A stretch of 64,000 nt of DNA from Sphingomonadales bacterium (GTDB lineage: Bacteria > Pseudomonadota > Alphaproteobacteria > Sphingomonadales > Sphingomonadaceae), in contig JADKCA010000004.1 in NCBI GenBank assembly GCA_016714795.1, positions 62,001-126,000 on the forward strand. Direction: 5' to 3'. The position numbers and the translations under genes are program-made. This document shows, one piece after another, positions 32,654-42,533 of the stretch. How positions within the stretch are numbered: the stretch's first letter is position 1; every line of letters begins with the position of its first letter. The notes beneath the pieces are model-generated. The model worked only from the letters and a program-made list of their open reading frames with translations. It was not told the DNA's origin and made no database searches.

Positions 32654-33289
32654 TTACCCTATGGCCTCCAGCACTGCTGCGCGCAATTCGGGAATGCCCA
32701 GACCGCCTTCGGACGATGTGGCGATCACCTCCGGATGCGCGGCGGTGCGCTTGCGGGCTGCCGCTTCGGTCGCCGTCAGCACCTTGGCCAGTTCGCTGGC
32801 CTTCACCTTGTCCGCCTTGGTCAGCACCAGCCGGTAGGAGACAGCCGCTCCATCCAGCATGGTCATGATCTCGTCATCAACCGGCTTGATGCCATGGCGG
32901 CTGTCGATCAGCACGAAGGCGCGTTTGAGCACCACCCGCCCGCGCAGGAAGTCATTGACCAGAAAGCGCCACTTTTTCACGACCGCCAGCGGCGCTTCGG
33001 CAAAACCGTAACCGGGCATGTCCACCAGCCGGAAGCGCAGCGGCTCTCCCACATCGAAAAAGTTGAGTTCCTGCGTGCGCCCCGGCGTGTTGGAGGTGCG
33101 CGCAAGGCCATTGCGGTTGGTCAGCGCGTTGAGCAGCGAGGATTTGCCCACGTTGGAGCGCCCCGCAAACGCCACTTCGGGTGCATCGGGCGAAGGCAGG
33201 TGCTCAAGCGCCGGGGCCGATTTCAAAAAGCTGACCGGTCCGGCAAACAGCTTGCGCGCGGCTTCAAGGGCGTCAGGTTCAAAGCTCAC
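32654..33289 (-). CDS. ysxC: Ribosome-biogenesis GTP-binding protein EngB/YsxC
   Basis: 211-residue GTPase for 50S assembly. G1 GRSNVGKSS, G3 DMPGYG, G4 TKADK. The GTG at 33289 overlaps the yidC stop (GTGA), the normal coupling in this operon; a longer frame would run into yidC. Order rpmH-rnpA-yidD-yidC-engB is conserved. Confidence 0.94.
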   Translation of the reverse strand: MSFEPDALEAARKLFAGPVSFLKSAPALEHLPSPDAPEVAFAGRSNVGKSSLLNALTNRNGLARTSNTPGRTQELNFFDVGEPLRFRLVDMPGYGFAEAPLAVVKKWRFLVNDFLRGRVVLKRAFVLIDSRHGIKPVDDEIMTMLDGAAVSYRLVLTKADKVKASELAKVLTATEAAARKRTAAHPEVIATSSEGGLGIPELRAAVLEAIG

Positions 33290-35022
33290 GTCTTCACCGG
33301 TTCCGTCAAAGCCGGGTGGCGCGAATAGAGCCATTTCTGCTGCGCGATGGTCAACAGGTTGGACACGGTCCAGTATAGCTGCAAGCCCGAGGCAAAGGGT
33401 GCCATCATGAACATCATGATCCACGGCATGATCGCAAAGACCTGTGCCTGCGCCGGGTCCATCGGGGCCGGGTTAAGCTTGAACTGAAGATACATGGTGA
33501 TGCCCAGCAGGATCGGCAGGATACCGAGGGCCAGGAAAGAGGGCGGCGTGAAATCGAGCAGGCCGAACAGATTGACCGGCGTCAGCGGATCGGGCGCAGA
33601 GAGATCCTTGAGCCAGCCGATAAACGGCGCGTGCCGCATTTCGATGGTGACCATCAGCACCTTGTACAACCCGTAAAATACCGGAATCTGAAGGAAAATC
33701 GGCAGGCAGCCCGCCAGCGGATTGATCTTCTCCGTCTGGTACAGCTTCATGATTTCCTGCTGCTGGCGCTGCTTGTCATCCTTGAAGCGTTCCTGAATCG
33801 CCTTCATCTTGGGCTGCACGCCGCGCATTGCGGCCATGCTGGCAAACTGCCGCTGGGCAATCGGGAACATCAGCCCGCGCACCACGAATGTCATCAGGAT
33901 GATGGCAAAGCCGAAATTGCCCACGGCCTTGAACAGCCAGTCGAGCAGCCGGAAGATCGGCTTTTCGATGACTTCGAACCAGCCCCAGTCAATCGACTTG
34001 CCGAACAGCGGGATGCCGCCCTCTTCATAGCGGTCAAGAACGTTGATCTCCTTGGCCCCGGCGAAGAATTGCGATTTTGCGCTCACCGCCTTGCCAGGCG
34101 CGACCACGACCGGCTTGGAACCGAAATCGGCCTGATAGCTGGTGGGGCTGTGGCGGAAACCCGATTCCGCGACGCCACCCTTGGCCGGGACCAGCGCGGT
34201 CAGCCAATAGGTTTCACCAAAGCCCAGCCAGCCCGTATTGGCGCCGAAGCGTGAGCCCTTGGCCCCTTCTTCATCCAGCGTGGAGTAATCCACCTCATAA
34301 TTTACGGCATCATCGAACTGGCCGATGGGGCCGATATGGAGCGTCCAGCTGTCTACATCCTTGTTGGGCACCAGCGAGGAACCAGAGGCAACCTTGGTCT
34401 TTTCGCGGCTGACCAGTCCGTAATTGGCAAGCGCCACCGCGCCCGCGCCACTATTGGCCACGCTCTGTTCGACCGAGAAGAGATAATCCTGATCGACAGC
34501 AATGCGGATCGAGAAGATCTGACCTGCGCCATTATCCCATTTGAGTGTCACCGGCGTCTCAGGCGTCAGCTTCGCACCCTCGGCAGTCCACACCGTATCG
34601 GCACCGGGCAGCGCCACGCCGTCACCTGTCCAGCCGAAGCGAGCGAAATAGCTGCCTTCCGCGCCACCGGGGGAAAGGAGGCGGACAGGTGCCGAATCCT
34701 TCTTCACCGACTCTCGGTGGCGGACCAGAACCAGATCATCAAGCTGCGCGCCGGCGAGATTGATCGAGCCCCTGAGCGCGGCCGTTTCAATCGGCAGGCG
34801 CGGCGTTGCGGCGATGACCGCTGCCCGGTCTTTCAGCTTCACCGGCGCCGCCGCTGTGGGCGCGCCCGATGCGGCAGCAGGCGCAGATGCAGCCTGTTCA
34901 ACCGGCTTGGGCTGCGGAAAGAAGCGCTCTGCCAAAACCGGCCAGCCGAACAGGACGAGTGCAGACAGCACGATCGCCACGATGATGTTACGCTGGTTTT
35001 CCACGAACAGGGCCTTCCTCAC
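33286..35022 (-). CDS. yidC: Membrane protein insertase YidC
   Basis: 578 residues: N-terminal TM helix (IVAIVLSALVLFGWPVLAE), large periplasmic beta-sandwich (about 55-340), then the conserved insertase core with five TM helices (from FGFAIILMTFVVRGLMFPIA). Inserts membrane proteins alone or with Sec. Part of the rpmH-to-engB operon. Confidence 0.97.
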   Translation of the reverse strand: MRKALFVENQRNIIVAIVLSALVLFGWPVLAERFFPQPKPVEQAASAPAAASGAPTAAAPVKLKDRAAVIAATPRLPIETAALRGSINLAGAQLDDLVLVRHRESVKKDSAPVRLLSPGGAEGSYFARFGWTGDGVALPGADTVWTAEGAKLTPETPVTLKWDNGAGQIFSIRIAVDQDYLFSVEQSVANSGAGAVALANYGLVSREKTKVASGSSLVPNKDVDSWTLHIGPIGQFDDAVNYEVDYSTLDEEGAKGSRFGANTGWLGFGETYWLTALVPAKGGVAESGFRHSPTSYQADFGSKPVVVAPGKAVSAKSQFFAGAKEINVLDRYEEGGIPLFGKSIDWGWFEVIEKPIFRLLDWLFKAVGNFGFAIILMTFVVRGLMFPIAQRQFASMAAMRGVQPKMKAIQERFKDDKQRQQQEIMKLYQTEKINPLAGCLPIFLQIPVFYGLYKVLMVTIEMRHAPFIGWLKDLSAPDPLTPVNLFGLLDFTPPSFLALGILPILLGITMYLQFKLNPAPMDPAQAQVFAIMPWIMMFMMAPFASGLQLYWTVSNLLTIAQQKWLYSRHPALTEPVKT

Positions 35023-35031
35023 ACAAAAAAA

Positions 35032-35244
35032 TCAGGGCACCGGATCATATCCGTGCCCGCCAAAGGGGTGGCAGCGGGCGATGCGTTTCACCGCCAGCCA
35101 GCCGCCGCGCACCGCTCCATAGCGGGAAAGCGCCTCGATTGCATAGGCCGAACAAGAGGGCATGTAGCGGCATGAAGGGGGCAAGATGCGTGAGGGACCC
35201 TTCTGCCAACCCTTGGCGACCAGAATGAGCAGCTTCGCGATCAT
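35032..35244 (-). CDS. yidD: Membrane protein insertion efficiency factor YidD
   Basis: 70 residues with the family signature (PPSCRYMPSCSAYAIEAL, and CHPFGGHGYDPVP). Helps YidC-dependent insertion. Its ATG overlaps the rnpA stop. Confidence 0.95.
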   Translation of the reverse strand: MIAKLLILVAKGWQKGPSRILPPSCRYMPSCSAYAIEALSRYGAVRGGWLAVKRIARCHPFGGHGYDPVP

Positions 35245-35567
35245 CGTGCGGCCTTTGCCAGAGCCTTGGCCAGTTCGGCCTGCAACTGGCCGAAATCGCG
35301 CTCCAGCCCGCCTTGCCGTCCGATCAGGACATGATCAGCCCCGGCCACACCGCCGCTCGCCAGCGATTCGCGCATCAGCGCGCGGAATCGCCGCTTCATG
35401 CGGTTGCGCACCACCGCGCCGCCGATTTTCTTGGTGACAGTAAAGCCCACGCGCTTGGTGTCATCTCCGTCTCCGCGCGGATGAACCAGCAGGACAAAGC
35501 CGGGCATGGGAACACGCCGCCCCTTGTTGGCGCTGAGAAAATCAGCCCGGCGGCGCATGATGATCAT
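35241..35567 (-). CDS. rnpA: Ribonuclease P protein component
   Basis: 108-residue basic protein that assists the RNase P RNA in tRNA 5' processing. Signature RVGFTVTKKIGGAVVRNRMKR is followed by RRFRAL. Start at ATG 35567; the longer frame runs antisense-like through rpmH. Confidence 0.94.
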   Translation of the reverse strand: MIIMRRRADFLSANKGRRVPMPGFVLLVHPRGDGDDTKRVGFTVTKKIGGAVVRNRMKRRFRALMRESLASGGVAGADHVLIGRQGGLERDFGQLQAELAKALAKAAR

Positions 35568-35599
35568 CGCATCACCCTTCACGGGCGAAGCGCGCGAGA

Positions 35600-35734
35600 T
35601 CAGGCGCTGAGCTTCTTGCGACCACGGGCGCGACGGGCGCGAATCACGGCGCGACCGCCCGGAGTGGCCATGCGCGTGCGAAAGCCGTGGCGGCGGGCAC
35701 GAACAAGGTTGCTGGGCTGAAAAGTGCGCTTCAT
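35600..35734 (-). CDS. rpmH: 50S ribosomal protein L34
   Basis: 44 residues, basic, with the invariant MKRTFQPSN start and RARRHGFRTRM followed by an Arg/Lys-rich end. First gene of the rpmH-rnpA-yidD-yidC-engB operon, with 32 bp to rnpA. Confidence 0.97.
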   Translation of the reverse strand: MKRTFQPSNLVRARRHGFRTRMATPGGRAVIRARRARGRKKLSA

Positions 35735-35851
35735 CACTCAATCCTTCAGGAATCAATCAAATCACAGACAAGCGACAACGCGCATGGCGCGCCATCCGTT
35801 GGGCTGCGCCGATAGCAGTTTTCAGCCTGAAGTCAATCGCAGGTGACAGGC

Positions 35852-37183
35852 TCAGCGGCCTGCCAGAAGGTCTTTCAGCGCTTTTTCGATGAAGCGATCA
35901 TCCGAATCGACCCGGCCCAGCACGGCGACATGGCCTTCATCCACCCGACGGGCAACAAGGACGACAAACTCATCCTGCCCTTCCGATTCGACGATGCCGC
36001 GCGGGGCCAGCGTGCGGGCACGCTCCACCACACCCGATTCGGCCTTGGCCTTGGGTTCGGGACGGCGCAGCGCGCGTTCGGTCTTCACAACGCCTTTGAG
36101 GCCGCCCGTGAACGATTCGACGAAGCCTGCGAAATCGCCCTCTGCCACATTGGCGCGCAGGCCGTGAGACAGAGCCAGCGCATATTCGGCCAACCGCGTC
36201 TTGTCATAGCCCGCGCCAAACACCAGCTTCACCACCGGCGTCATCGGTGCGCGCGCCTGAGCCACGATCCCACTGGTTTCGAGCAGGTCTTCATATTCGT
36301 CCACCCGATCCCGGGCGACGAGCGCAAAATCATAGGCCATGCCCAGCGCGCGATAGAGCGACTGATGACCGCGCAGATTGGCCTGCTGGGCTTCGTCCGC
36401 CAGGAAGCGCGCGGCGGCAAGCCAATCGGCCAGCGCATCATCATGATGCGGGACAGACAGGCCCAGATCGGAATGGGACTCCGTCGGCTCGACCGGCTCG
36501 GCATCGGTCTTGCCGAACGCATAGGGCGTTTCCGCCATCGCATCGCCGCGGGCATTGGGGCCATCGGCAAAGGCGGGCATCGGCGCTTCCGGCGCGCGTG
36601 CCGCAATCACCGGCGGGGCCGCATCAAGCGCCCGGGCCACTTCACCCTGAAGCTGCGAGACGAGTGCGGAATCGGCTGCTTCTTTCCAGTTGATCACACC
36701 ATAGATGAAATCGATCGTGTCATCATCGGAGGAGAAGGGCATCAGAATGCCGCGATAAAGGATCTCCGATCCCGAATCGTTGGTGAATTCCGCTTCAAAG
36801 CCGATCGGCGCACGGTTGGCGATGATCTGCATGAAATGATCTGTGAGGCGCGACAGCAATGAACGCGGCGGAATCTGATCCACCGAATCCAGCCCCGGCG
36901 GGAGCTCGCACGCTTCGCGCAGGCGGTGACCCAGAAACGAGATGGAGGGACTTTCCACACCGGCGGTGAAATCCATCAGCACCGAATTGGGGCCGAAATC
37001 GTCCAGATCCGACGGGTTCAGATCTTCAATCGAGGGATAGGCGCGCCCGTCCAGCAGCGACACCCAGTAATTATAGGCGCGCACATGCATCCGCCGCTCG
37101 TCGGTGCCGATAGCGGGCGGGGCCTCCATGGCCGCATCTTCCGCTACCTGCATCCCCCCGAAATGAGCCGAACCGTCCATCAT
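35852..37183 (-). CDS. PAS-domain (PAS_5-type) protein
   Basis: 443 residues from ATG 37183. The N-terminal region (about 35-175) matches PAS_5-type domains (YNYWVSLLDGRAYPSIEDL, then GVINWKE). The C-terminal half has no recognised output domain and is helical with acidic and basic patches, ending LKDLLAGR. Possibly a cytoplasmic sensor; PAS_5 proteins are common in sphingomonads but poorly known. Confidence 0.65.
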   Translation of the reverse strand: MMDGSAHFGGMQVAEDAAMEAPPAIGTDERRMHVRAYNYWVSLLDGRAYPSIEDLNPSDLDDFGPNSVLMDFTAGVESPSISFLGHRLREACELPPGLDSVDQIPPRSLLSRLTDHFMQIIANRAPIGFEAEFTNDSGSEILYRGILMPFSSDDDTIDFIYGVINWKEAADSALVSQLQGEVARALDAAPPVIAARAPEAPMPAFADGPNARGDAMAETPYAFGKTDAEPVEPTESHSDLGLSVPHHDDALADWLAAARFLADEAQQANLRGHQSLYRALGMAYDFALVARDRVDEYEDLLETSGIVAQARAPMTPVVKLVFGAGYDKTRLAEYALALSHGLRANVAEGDFAGFVESFTGGLKGVVKTERALRRPEPKAKAESGVVERARTLAPRGIVESEGQDEFVVLVARRVDEGHVAVLGRVDSDDRFIEKALKDLLAGR

Positions 37184-37336
37184 TACCAAACCCCTGCACG
37201 GAAAATGAAATCTGCAAGCGGTGTCATGCACCGATATGGTTGATGAACAGTTAAGATTGGCCGTGCAGGGGCCGATGCGGGCAAAGGGGATTGCGCAGCG
37301 CGCCGGACGCTGGTAACGGCCCCGCCAATCCGGTTA

Positions 37337-37412
37337 GCCGCTTTAGCTCAGTTGGTAGAGCATCGCATTCGTAATGCGGGGGTCACAGGTTCGAGTCCTG
37401 TAAGCGGCACCA
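37337..37412 (+). tRNA. tRNA-Thr (CGT)
   Basis: 76-nt cloverleaf with acceptor GCCGCTT/AAGCGGC, anticodon loop TTCGTAA (CGT), T-loop GGTTCGAGTCC and encoded CCA. Free-standing, upstream of a LytTR gene on the other strand. The 154 bp after it (37413-37566) hold no gene. Confidence 0.97.
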
Positions 37413-37566
37413 TTTTTGCGCACTGCCAGTCCGGGGACGGTCGAGCGCGGAACGCCTTCAGCGAAATATGGAGAGCCGTCATGCCGGTGGTGTCTGCCTT
37501 GCGTCTCGGTTGCGATCCGATCCGCATAAACCGTGGCTGTGCATGGCGACGCTCTGGCGTCCTGCT

Positions 37567-38400
37567 CTAAAACCAGCCTGCTGCGCGAAGTCGGGCCATC
37601 GCCTCGCGGGATACAGGCGCTTCGGTGCCATCCTTGAGGTGGATGACCGCCTCGCGCCCTTGCCGGATCACCTCTGCCGCCCCTGCGCGGGACACCCACC
37701 AGCTGCGGTGCACCTGAATCCCGTCTGCATCGCCCAGTTCGGCAACGGCATCGCGCAGCCGCATCAGCAGCAGGGTGGAGCGCAGCTCTCCGAACACGCG
37801 GACATAGTGATCCTCGCTCTTGAGCGCGTGAACAATCCCGAACCCGGCCGGCAAGCGGTCTGCAAAAACAGGCGTGCCTGGCGGGAGCAGCTGCAAAGGA
37901 GCCGGAGGTGGCGCAGGAGGTTCGAGGGGCGGAACAGGCTGCGGCTCTTCACTCACCGTTTTCCGAACGGTCAGGCTGACAAAGGCATTGATGAGAAAGC
38001 CGATCAGCCAGACATCGAAAAAGAGCGTGCCGAGCCCTTCATAGCGGAGCGCGCGACCTGCGTCGAAATCAGTGAAGAGCAGCGCGATCATGAAGGTCAG
38101 CGGGGCGGATGCCACCACCAGCGCCAGCCCCACGCCGATGATCTGCGGCATGGAAAAGGCTTCGCTCATCCATCTGCCTAGCACGATCATCGGCCGGAAG
38201 ATGACATAGCCCAGCAGCACATAGACCATCCAGAAGGCGATGCGGATGGCGGGCGACATGGCGAAGGTGCCGAACGGGCCAAACAGGCCGAGCACCAGCC
38301 CGATCACGAGCATCAGGAAAAATTCTACGCCGAACTGTCGTGCCATGTTCACGAAACTGCCTGCCCATTCGCGAAGCGTCAATGGGCAATCCCGCCGCAA
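37567..38400 (-). CDS. Membrane-anchored LytTR transcriptional regulator
   Basis: About 277 residues: four predicted TM helices in the first 150 residues (for example FFLMLVIGLVLGLFGPFG, IAFWMVYVLLGYVIF), a proline-rich linker, then a C-terminal LytTR DNA-binding domain (about 185-275, ALKSEDHYVRVFG, QVHRSWWVSR). It probably senses a membrane or soluble ligand. Start uncertain: TTG 38400 or 38382, or ATG 38346; the stretch before 38346 (LREWAGSF) looks coding. Divergent from the DUF2306-like gene. Confidence 0.82.
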   Translation of the reverse strand: MRRDCPLTLREWAGSFVNMARQFGVEFFLMLVIGLVLGLFGPFGTFAMSPAIRIAFWMVYVLLGYVIFRPMIVLGRWMSEAFSMPQIIGVGLALVVASAPLTFMIALLFTDFDAGRALRYEGLGTLFFDVWLIGFLINAFVSLTVRKTVSEEPQPVPPLEPPAPPPAPLQLLPPGTPVFADRLPAGFGIVHALKSEDHYVRVFGELRSTLLLMRLRDAVAELGDADGIQVHRSWWVSRAGAAEVIRQGREAVIHLKDGTEAPVSREAMARLRAAGWF

Positions 38401-38498
38401 CCACGAAGAAATCCGTGCTTTTCACGCAAGTCTGCTTGCCCGTGAACCGCGCCGGATCAGGAAGGGGTCATTCCAGTCACACATCAGGGACACACAGC

Positions 38499-39011
38499 AT
38501 GACCACCACCGCCACTCCATCCGCCAGCCCGATCACACCCAGGTTCGTGATCGCAACGACCGCAGCCACGATTGCCTTTACGCTGGGCGTCATGGCGCTG
38601 GCACTCGTTATTGCCGGACCAAGGCAGAGCAGCGAAAGCCAACCGCACTGGGCGGTTGTCATCCATCTCGCAACGGTGCTTCCCGCATTCTTCCTCGGCA
38701 TCGTGGTGATGACCATGAAAAAGGGCACCCCGCTGCACCGCATGTTGGGCCGCATCTGGGGCGTGCTGATGATGGTGACGGCCATTGACAGCTTCTGGCT
38801 TCAGGGCCTGTTCGGCGGCATCGGCCCGATCCACATCTTTTCGGTGATGACGCTCATTTCCATCCCGCGCGGCATCATCGCGATCCGCCGTGGCAACATG
38901 AAGGTGCATGAGCGCGCCATGACCGGTCCGTTCATCGGCCTGTGCGTGGCGGGTGCCTTTTCACTCATTCCCGGCCGGATCATGGGCAATGTGCTTCTCA
39001 CCCTGTTCTGA
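38499..39011 (+). CDS. DUF2306-like membrane protein
   Basis: 170 residues with about four TM helices (IAFTLGVMALALVIAG, WAVVIHLATVLPAFFLG, FIGLCVAGAFSLIPG) and the family HRMLGRIW segment plus a conserved HERAM. Function unknown. Divergent from the LytTR regulator, suggesting control by it. Confidence 0.75.
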   Translation: MTTTATPSASPITPRFVIATTAATIAFTLGVMALALVIAGPRQSSESQPHWAVVIHLATVLPAFFLGIVVMTMKKGTPLHRMLGRIWGVLMMVTAIDSFWLQGLFGGIGPIHIFSVMTLISIPRGIIAIRRGNMKVHERAMTGPFIGLCVAGAFSLIPGRIMGNVLLTLF

Positions 39012-39059
39012 TCGTCGCCCAAGCTTGCCGATTGCGGGGCCTGGCCATAAACAGGCCCC

Positions 39060-40715
39060 ATGACTGACACCCTCACCATCGCCCTCGCCCAACTCTCGCA
39101 GCGTGTAGGCGATCTGCCCGGAAACGCAGATGCCATGCTCGCCGCACGCAAGGCAGCGACCGGGGCGGACCTGATCCTCTTCCCCGAACTTCAGCTGATC
39201 GGCTATCCGCCCGAGGATCTGGTGATGAAGCCCGCGCTGGCGGCCCGTGCAGAGGGGCAGATCGCCCGGCTGGCAGAGGCAACCGCAGATGGCGGACCGG
39301 CCATGCTGGTGGGCACCATCGTGAAGCAGGATGGCGCGCTCTACAACGCCATGGCGCTGCTGGATGGCGGGAAGGTGGCGGGCCTCACGCTCAAGCATGA
39401 GCTTCCCAATTACGGCACGTTCGATGAAAAGCGCCTGTTCGCGGCTGGCCCCTTGCCCAAGCCCTTCACCTTTCGCGGCGTGAAGATCGGCGTTCCGATT
39501 TGCGAAGATGTGTGGCTTCCCGACGTGTGTGCGGCGCTGAAGGCCGCAGGCGCGGAACTGCTGCTGTCTCCCAATGGCAGCCCCTATGAGATCGACAAGG
39601 ATGAGCTCCGCTCCTCGACCGTGGCCGCCGCCCGGGTGAAGGAAACCGGCCTGCCCATGGCCTATCTCAACCGTGTGGGCGGGCAGGATGAAGTCGTGTT
39701 CGACGGGGCGTCGTTCGTGCTCAACGGCGATGGCACCATGGCGCACCAGATGCAGGATTGGGAGGAAGATATCCGCCTGACCCGCTGGACGCGCGGCAAA
39801 AGCGGGTGGATCTGCGAGCCAGGGGCCATCGCCGCGCTCGAACCCTTCCCGTCGGATGCCTATCACGCGATGATGATCGGCCTGCGCGATTATGTGAACA
39901 CCAACCGGTTTCCAGGCGTAGTGCTGGGCCTTTCGGGCGGGATCGACAGCGCGATCTGCGCGGCCATCGCCGCCGATGCGCTGGGGCCGGACCGGGTGTG
40001 GGCGGTGATGCTCCCCAGCCGCTTCACCTCGCAAGAGAGCCTTGACGATGCAGCGGGCTGCGCAGCGCTGATCGGCTGCAAGCTCGATACAATCCCCATC
40101 GCCCCCGCCGTAGAGGCGTTTGACACGATGCTGAGCGACAGCTTTGCCGACAAGGGCGTGGACATTACCGAGGAGAATATCCAGTCGCGCATTCGTGGCG
40201 TCACACTGATGGCGCTCTCCAACAAATTCGGCCCGATGCTGATGACAACGGGCAACAAGAGCGAGATGAGCGTAGGCTATGCCACCATCTATGGTGACAT
40301 GGCGGGCGGCTATAACCCGATCAAGGATGCCTATAAGATGACGGTGTTCGCCATTTCCAAATGGCGCAATGCCAACAAGCCGCGCCTTGGGCTTGGCCCC
40401 GATGGTCCGGTGATGCCGGTGAACGTCATCGAAAAGCCCCCCAGTGCCGAACTGCGCCCTGACCAGAAAGATTCAGACAGCCTGCCCGATTATCCGCAGC
40501 TCGATGCGATGCTGCATGGTCTGGTGGAGGAGGAACTGAGCGTGGACGAAGTCGCCGCGCGCGGGTTTGACCGGGCGGACGTGGCGCGCATCGAACGGTT
40601 GCTGTGTCTGGCCGAATATAAGCGCCGTCAGGCCCCGCCGGGGGTGAAGCTGGGCAAACGCAATTTCGGGCGGGATAGGCGCTATCCGATCACCAACGCA
40701 TTCCGGACGGGATAA
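39060..40715 (+). CDS. nadE: Glutamine-dependent NAD+ synthetase
   Basis: 551 residues in two domains: an N-terminal nitrilase-like glutaminase with catalytic Glu43, Lys112 and Cys148 (ICED), and a C-terminal synthetase with P-loop LGLSGGIDSA. It amidates nicotinic acid adenine dinucleotide to NAD+. Monocistronic, followed by tRNA-Gly on the other strand. Confidence 0.97.
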   Translation: MTDTLTIALAQLSQRVGDLPGNADAMLAARKAATGADLILFPELQLIGYPPEDLVMKPALAARAEGQIARLAEATADGGPAMLVGTIVKQDGALYNAMALLDGGKVAGLTLKHELPNYGTFDEKRLFAAGPLPKPFTFRGVKIGVPICEDVWLPDVCAALKAAGAELLLSPNGSPYEIDKDELRSSTVAAARVKETGLPMAYLNRVGGQDEVVFDGASFVLNGDGTMAHQMQDWEEDIRLTRWTRGKSGWICEPGAIAALEPFPSDAYHAMMIGLRDYVNTNRFPGVVLGLSGGIDSAICAAIAADALGPDRVWAVMLPSRFTSQESLDDAAGCAALIGCKLDTIPIAPAVEAFDTMLSDSFADKGVDITEENIQSRIRGVTLMALSNKFGPMLMTTGNKSEMSVGYATIYGDMAGGYNPIKDAYKMTVFAISKWRNANKPRLGLGPDGPVMPVNVIEKPPSAELRPDQKDSDSLPDYPQLDAMLHGLVEEELSVDEVAARGFDRADVARIERLLCLAEYKRRQAPPGVKLGKRNFGRDRRYPITNAFRTG

Positions 40716-40745
40716 GCCGCCTGATGGTGAAGGGTGGGGGTAAGC

Positions 40746-40819
40746 TGGAGCGGGTGAAGGGAATCGAACCCTCGTCGTAAGCTTGGGAAGCTTCTGCTCT
40801 GCCATTGAGCTACACCCGC
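40746..40819 (-). tRNA. tRNA-Gly (CCC)
   Basis: 74-nt cloverleaf including CCA, acceptor GCGGGTG/CACCCGC, anticodon loop TTCCCAA (CCC), T-arm GGTTCGATTCC. Located between nadE and the ABA4-like gene. Confidence 0.96.
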
Positions 40820-40896
40820 GTGCGGGACGCGCCATAATGGGTGGTTGCAGCTTTGTCGAGCGTGTCGCATCATCGGGCTAAACGGGGGAGGATGTC

Positions 40897-41328
40897 ATGC
40901 AACTCGAAACGATTTTCCAGCTTTGCCAGAATGGCGCGATGGTCGGATGGCTCGCACTGGTGGTGGCGCCACTCGCGCGGGAGCGGCTGATCATGGCGGC
41001 GCGCGGTGTCGCGCTGATACTGGCACTGGCCTATCTGATCCAGTTTTTCACCATCACCGAAATGACCGAAGGCGGCTTCTCTTCACTGGCCGGGATTGTC
41101 GCGCTGTTTTCCAAGGCGGGCAATGTCATGATGGGCTGGACGCATTATCTGGCGTTCGACCTGTTCGTGGGCAGCTGGGAAGTGGAGGATGCCGGGCGGC
41201 GCGGCGTGCCGCACTGGCTGGTCATCCCCTGCCTCTTCTTCACGCTGATGCTCGGCCCGATCGGGCTTTTGCTCTATTTTGCCGTTCGCATGGTGCACGG
41301 ACGGCTGGCGGGTCAATCCTCAATATAG
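40897..41328 (+). CDS. ABA4-like (DUF4281) membrane protein
   Basis: 143 residues with four TM helices; GWTHYLAFDLFVGSWEVEDA is the family signature. Plant ABA4 acts in neoxanthin formation; the bacterial role is unknown. It overlaps the convergent flavin oxidoreductase by 16 bp. Ordinary in sphingomonads. Confidence 0.8.
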   Translation: MQLETIFQLCQNGAMVGWLALVVAPLARERLIMAARGVALILALAYLIQFFTITEMTEGGFSSLAGIVALFSKAGNVMMGWTHYLAFDLFVGSWEVEDAGRRGVPHWLVIPCLFFTLMLGPIGLLLYFAVRMVHGRLAGQSSI

Positions 41329-42395
41329 CTGGGCCAGTTGCTGGCGATATATTCGATGAAGGATTCGCCCAGCCGCTCGCGGCGGTAATGATCGCGAGTC
41401 ACGGGGTAGCTGACCGTCTGCCAGGCGGGGTCGGCCATGGCCTGCACCGGGAAATCATGGTGGAGCATTGCGCCACGGCCGATCAGCACGAAATCCGCGC
41501 CCGCATCAAGGCATTCCTGCGCGCGTTCGGCGGACATGATCTTGCCCGCCACGCCCAGCGGGCAACTGCCCCGTTCCAGTGCTGCGAAATGGGCGATCAG
41601 CGGCTTTCCCTTATGGCGTTCGTCATTGGGTTCCTTGAAACAGTCCCAGAGCGACATATCGAGATAGTCAATCTGTCCGCCGGTCATCACCTCCTGCGCA
41701 AAGCGCAGCGCATCGCCCATGTCGATCCCGAAGCGTTCGGGTGAAAGGCGCAGGCCGAGCTGGAAAGCCGGTCCGGTTTCGGCACGGATGCCGGTGATGA
41801 TCTCGCGGAAGATTCTGGTGCGGCCGTCATAATCGCTGCCATAGCCATCGGTGCGCAGATTGCGCGCCACATCCAGAAATTCACACAGAAGATAGCCATG
41901 AGCGCCATGGATTTCGACGCCGTTGAAGCCCGCTTTCTCCGCACGCACCGCAGCGGCGATGAAATCACGCACCACCTGCTGCACCTCTGCGGTGGAAAGG
42001 CCGCGCGCAGGCAAGGCAGGATCATCCCAGGGGGCGACCACATCTTCGCCGGTCAGCCCCTGCGGCGTGCGTTCCCCGGCATGGTGGAGCTGGACCGAAG
42101 AGAGGCTGCCGGCTGCGGCAATACCCGCCGCCAGCCGCGTGAGGCCGGGCAGATGATCATCAGACCAGATTCCGATCTGTCCAGGAAAACCCTGCCCACC
42201 CTTCTGCACATGGGCGGCTGCCGTCATGGTCAGGCCAAAGCCGCCTTCCGCACGCGCCACCAGCCAGCGATATTCGTCATCGGATAAAGTGCCATCGGCA
42301 TGGCTTTGCATATTGGTGAGCGGGGCCAGCATGAAGCGGTTGGCCATGGCGGGGCCGCGCCCCAGATCGAGTCCATCATCCAGCCGCTTCGTCAT
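41313..42395 (-). CDS. NADH:flavin oxidoreductase (Old Yellow Enzyme family)
   Basis: 360-residue FMN TIM-barrel ene-reductase. Signatures: LAPLTNMQS, VQLHHAGE, GVEIHGAHGYLLCEFL with the substrate-binding His pair, and GADFVLIGRGAM for FMN phosphate. May reduce an activated alkene of an aromatic or enone; substrate unknown. Divergent from pgl. Confidence 0.92.
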   Translation of the reverse strand: MTKRLDDGLDLGRGPAMANRFMLAPLTNMQSHADGTLSDDEYRWLVARAEGGFGLTMTAAAHVQKGGQGFPGQIGIWSDDHLPGLTRLAAGIAAAGSLSSVQLHHAGERTPQGLTGEDVVAPWDDPALPARGLSTAEVQQVVRDFIAAAVRAEKAGFNGVEIHGAHGYLLCEFLDVARNLRTDGYGSDYDGRTRIFREIITGIRAETGPAFQLGLRLSPERFGIDMGDALRFAQEVMTGGQIDYLDMSLWDCFKEPNDERHKGKPLIAHFAALERGSCPLGVAGKIMSAERAQECLDAGADFVLIGRGAMLHHDFPVQAMADPAWQTVSYPVTRDHYRRERLGESFIEYIASNWPSYIED

Positions 42396-42533
42396 CCAGT
42401 CTCTCCTTATGCTATTTGTGCGCTATGCACGGTCCCGGATGAGCGCAAGCCCCCATGGCCCGCTGTGTGAACAATTGACCCGGTGCGCGCAAATCTCCAT
42501 GGCGGGCGCGCACAGATATAAGGATGGACACGC

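Noticed and set aside
37343..37699. Open frame across the tRNA-Thr gene
   Set aside because: Its end is the usual false translation of an antisense tRNA; the tRNA and the LytTR gene explain the region.
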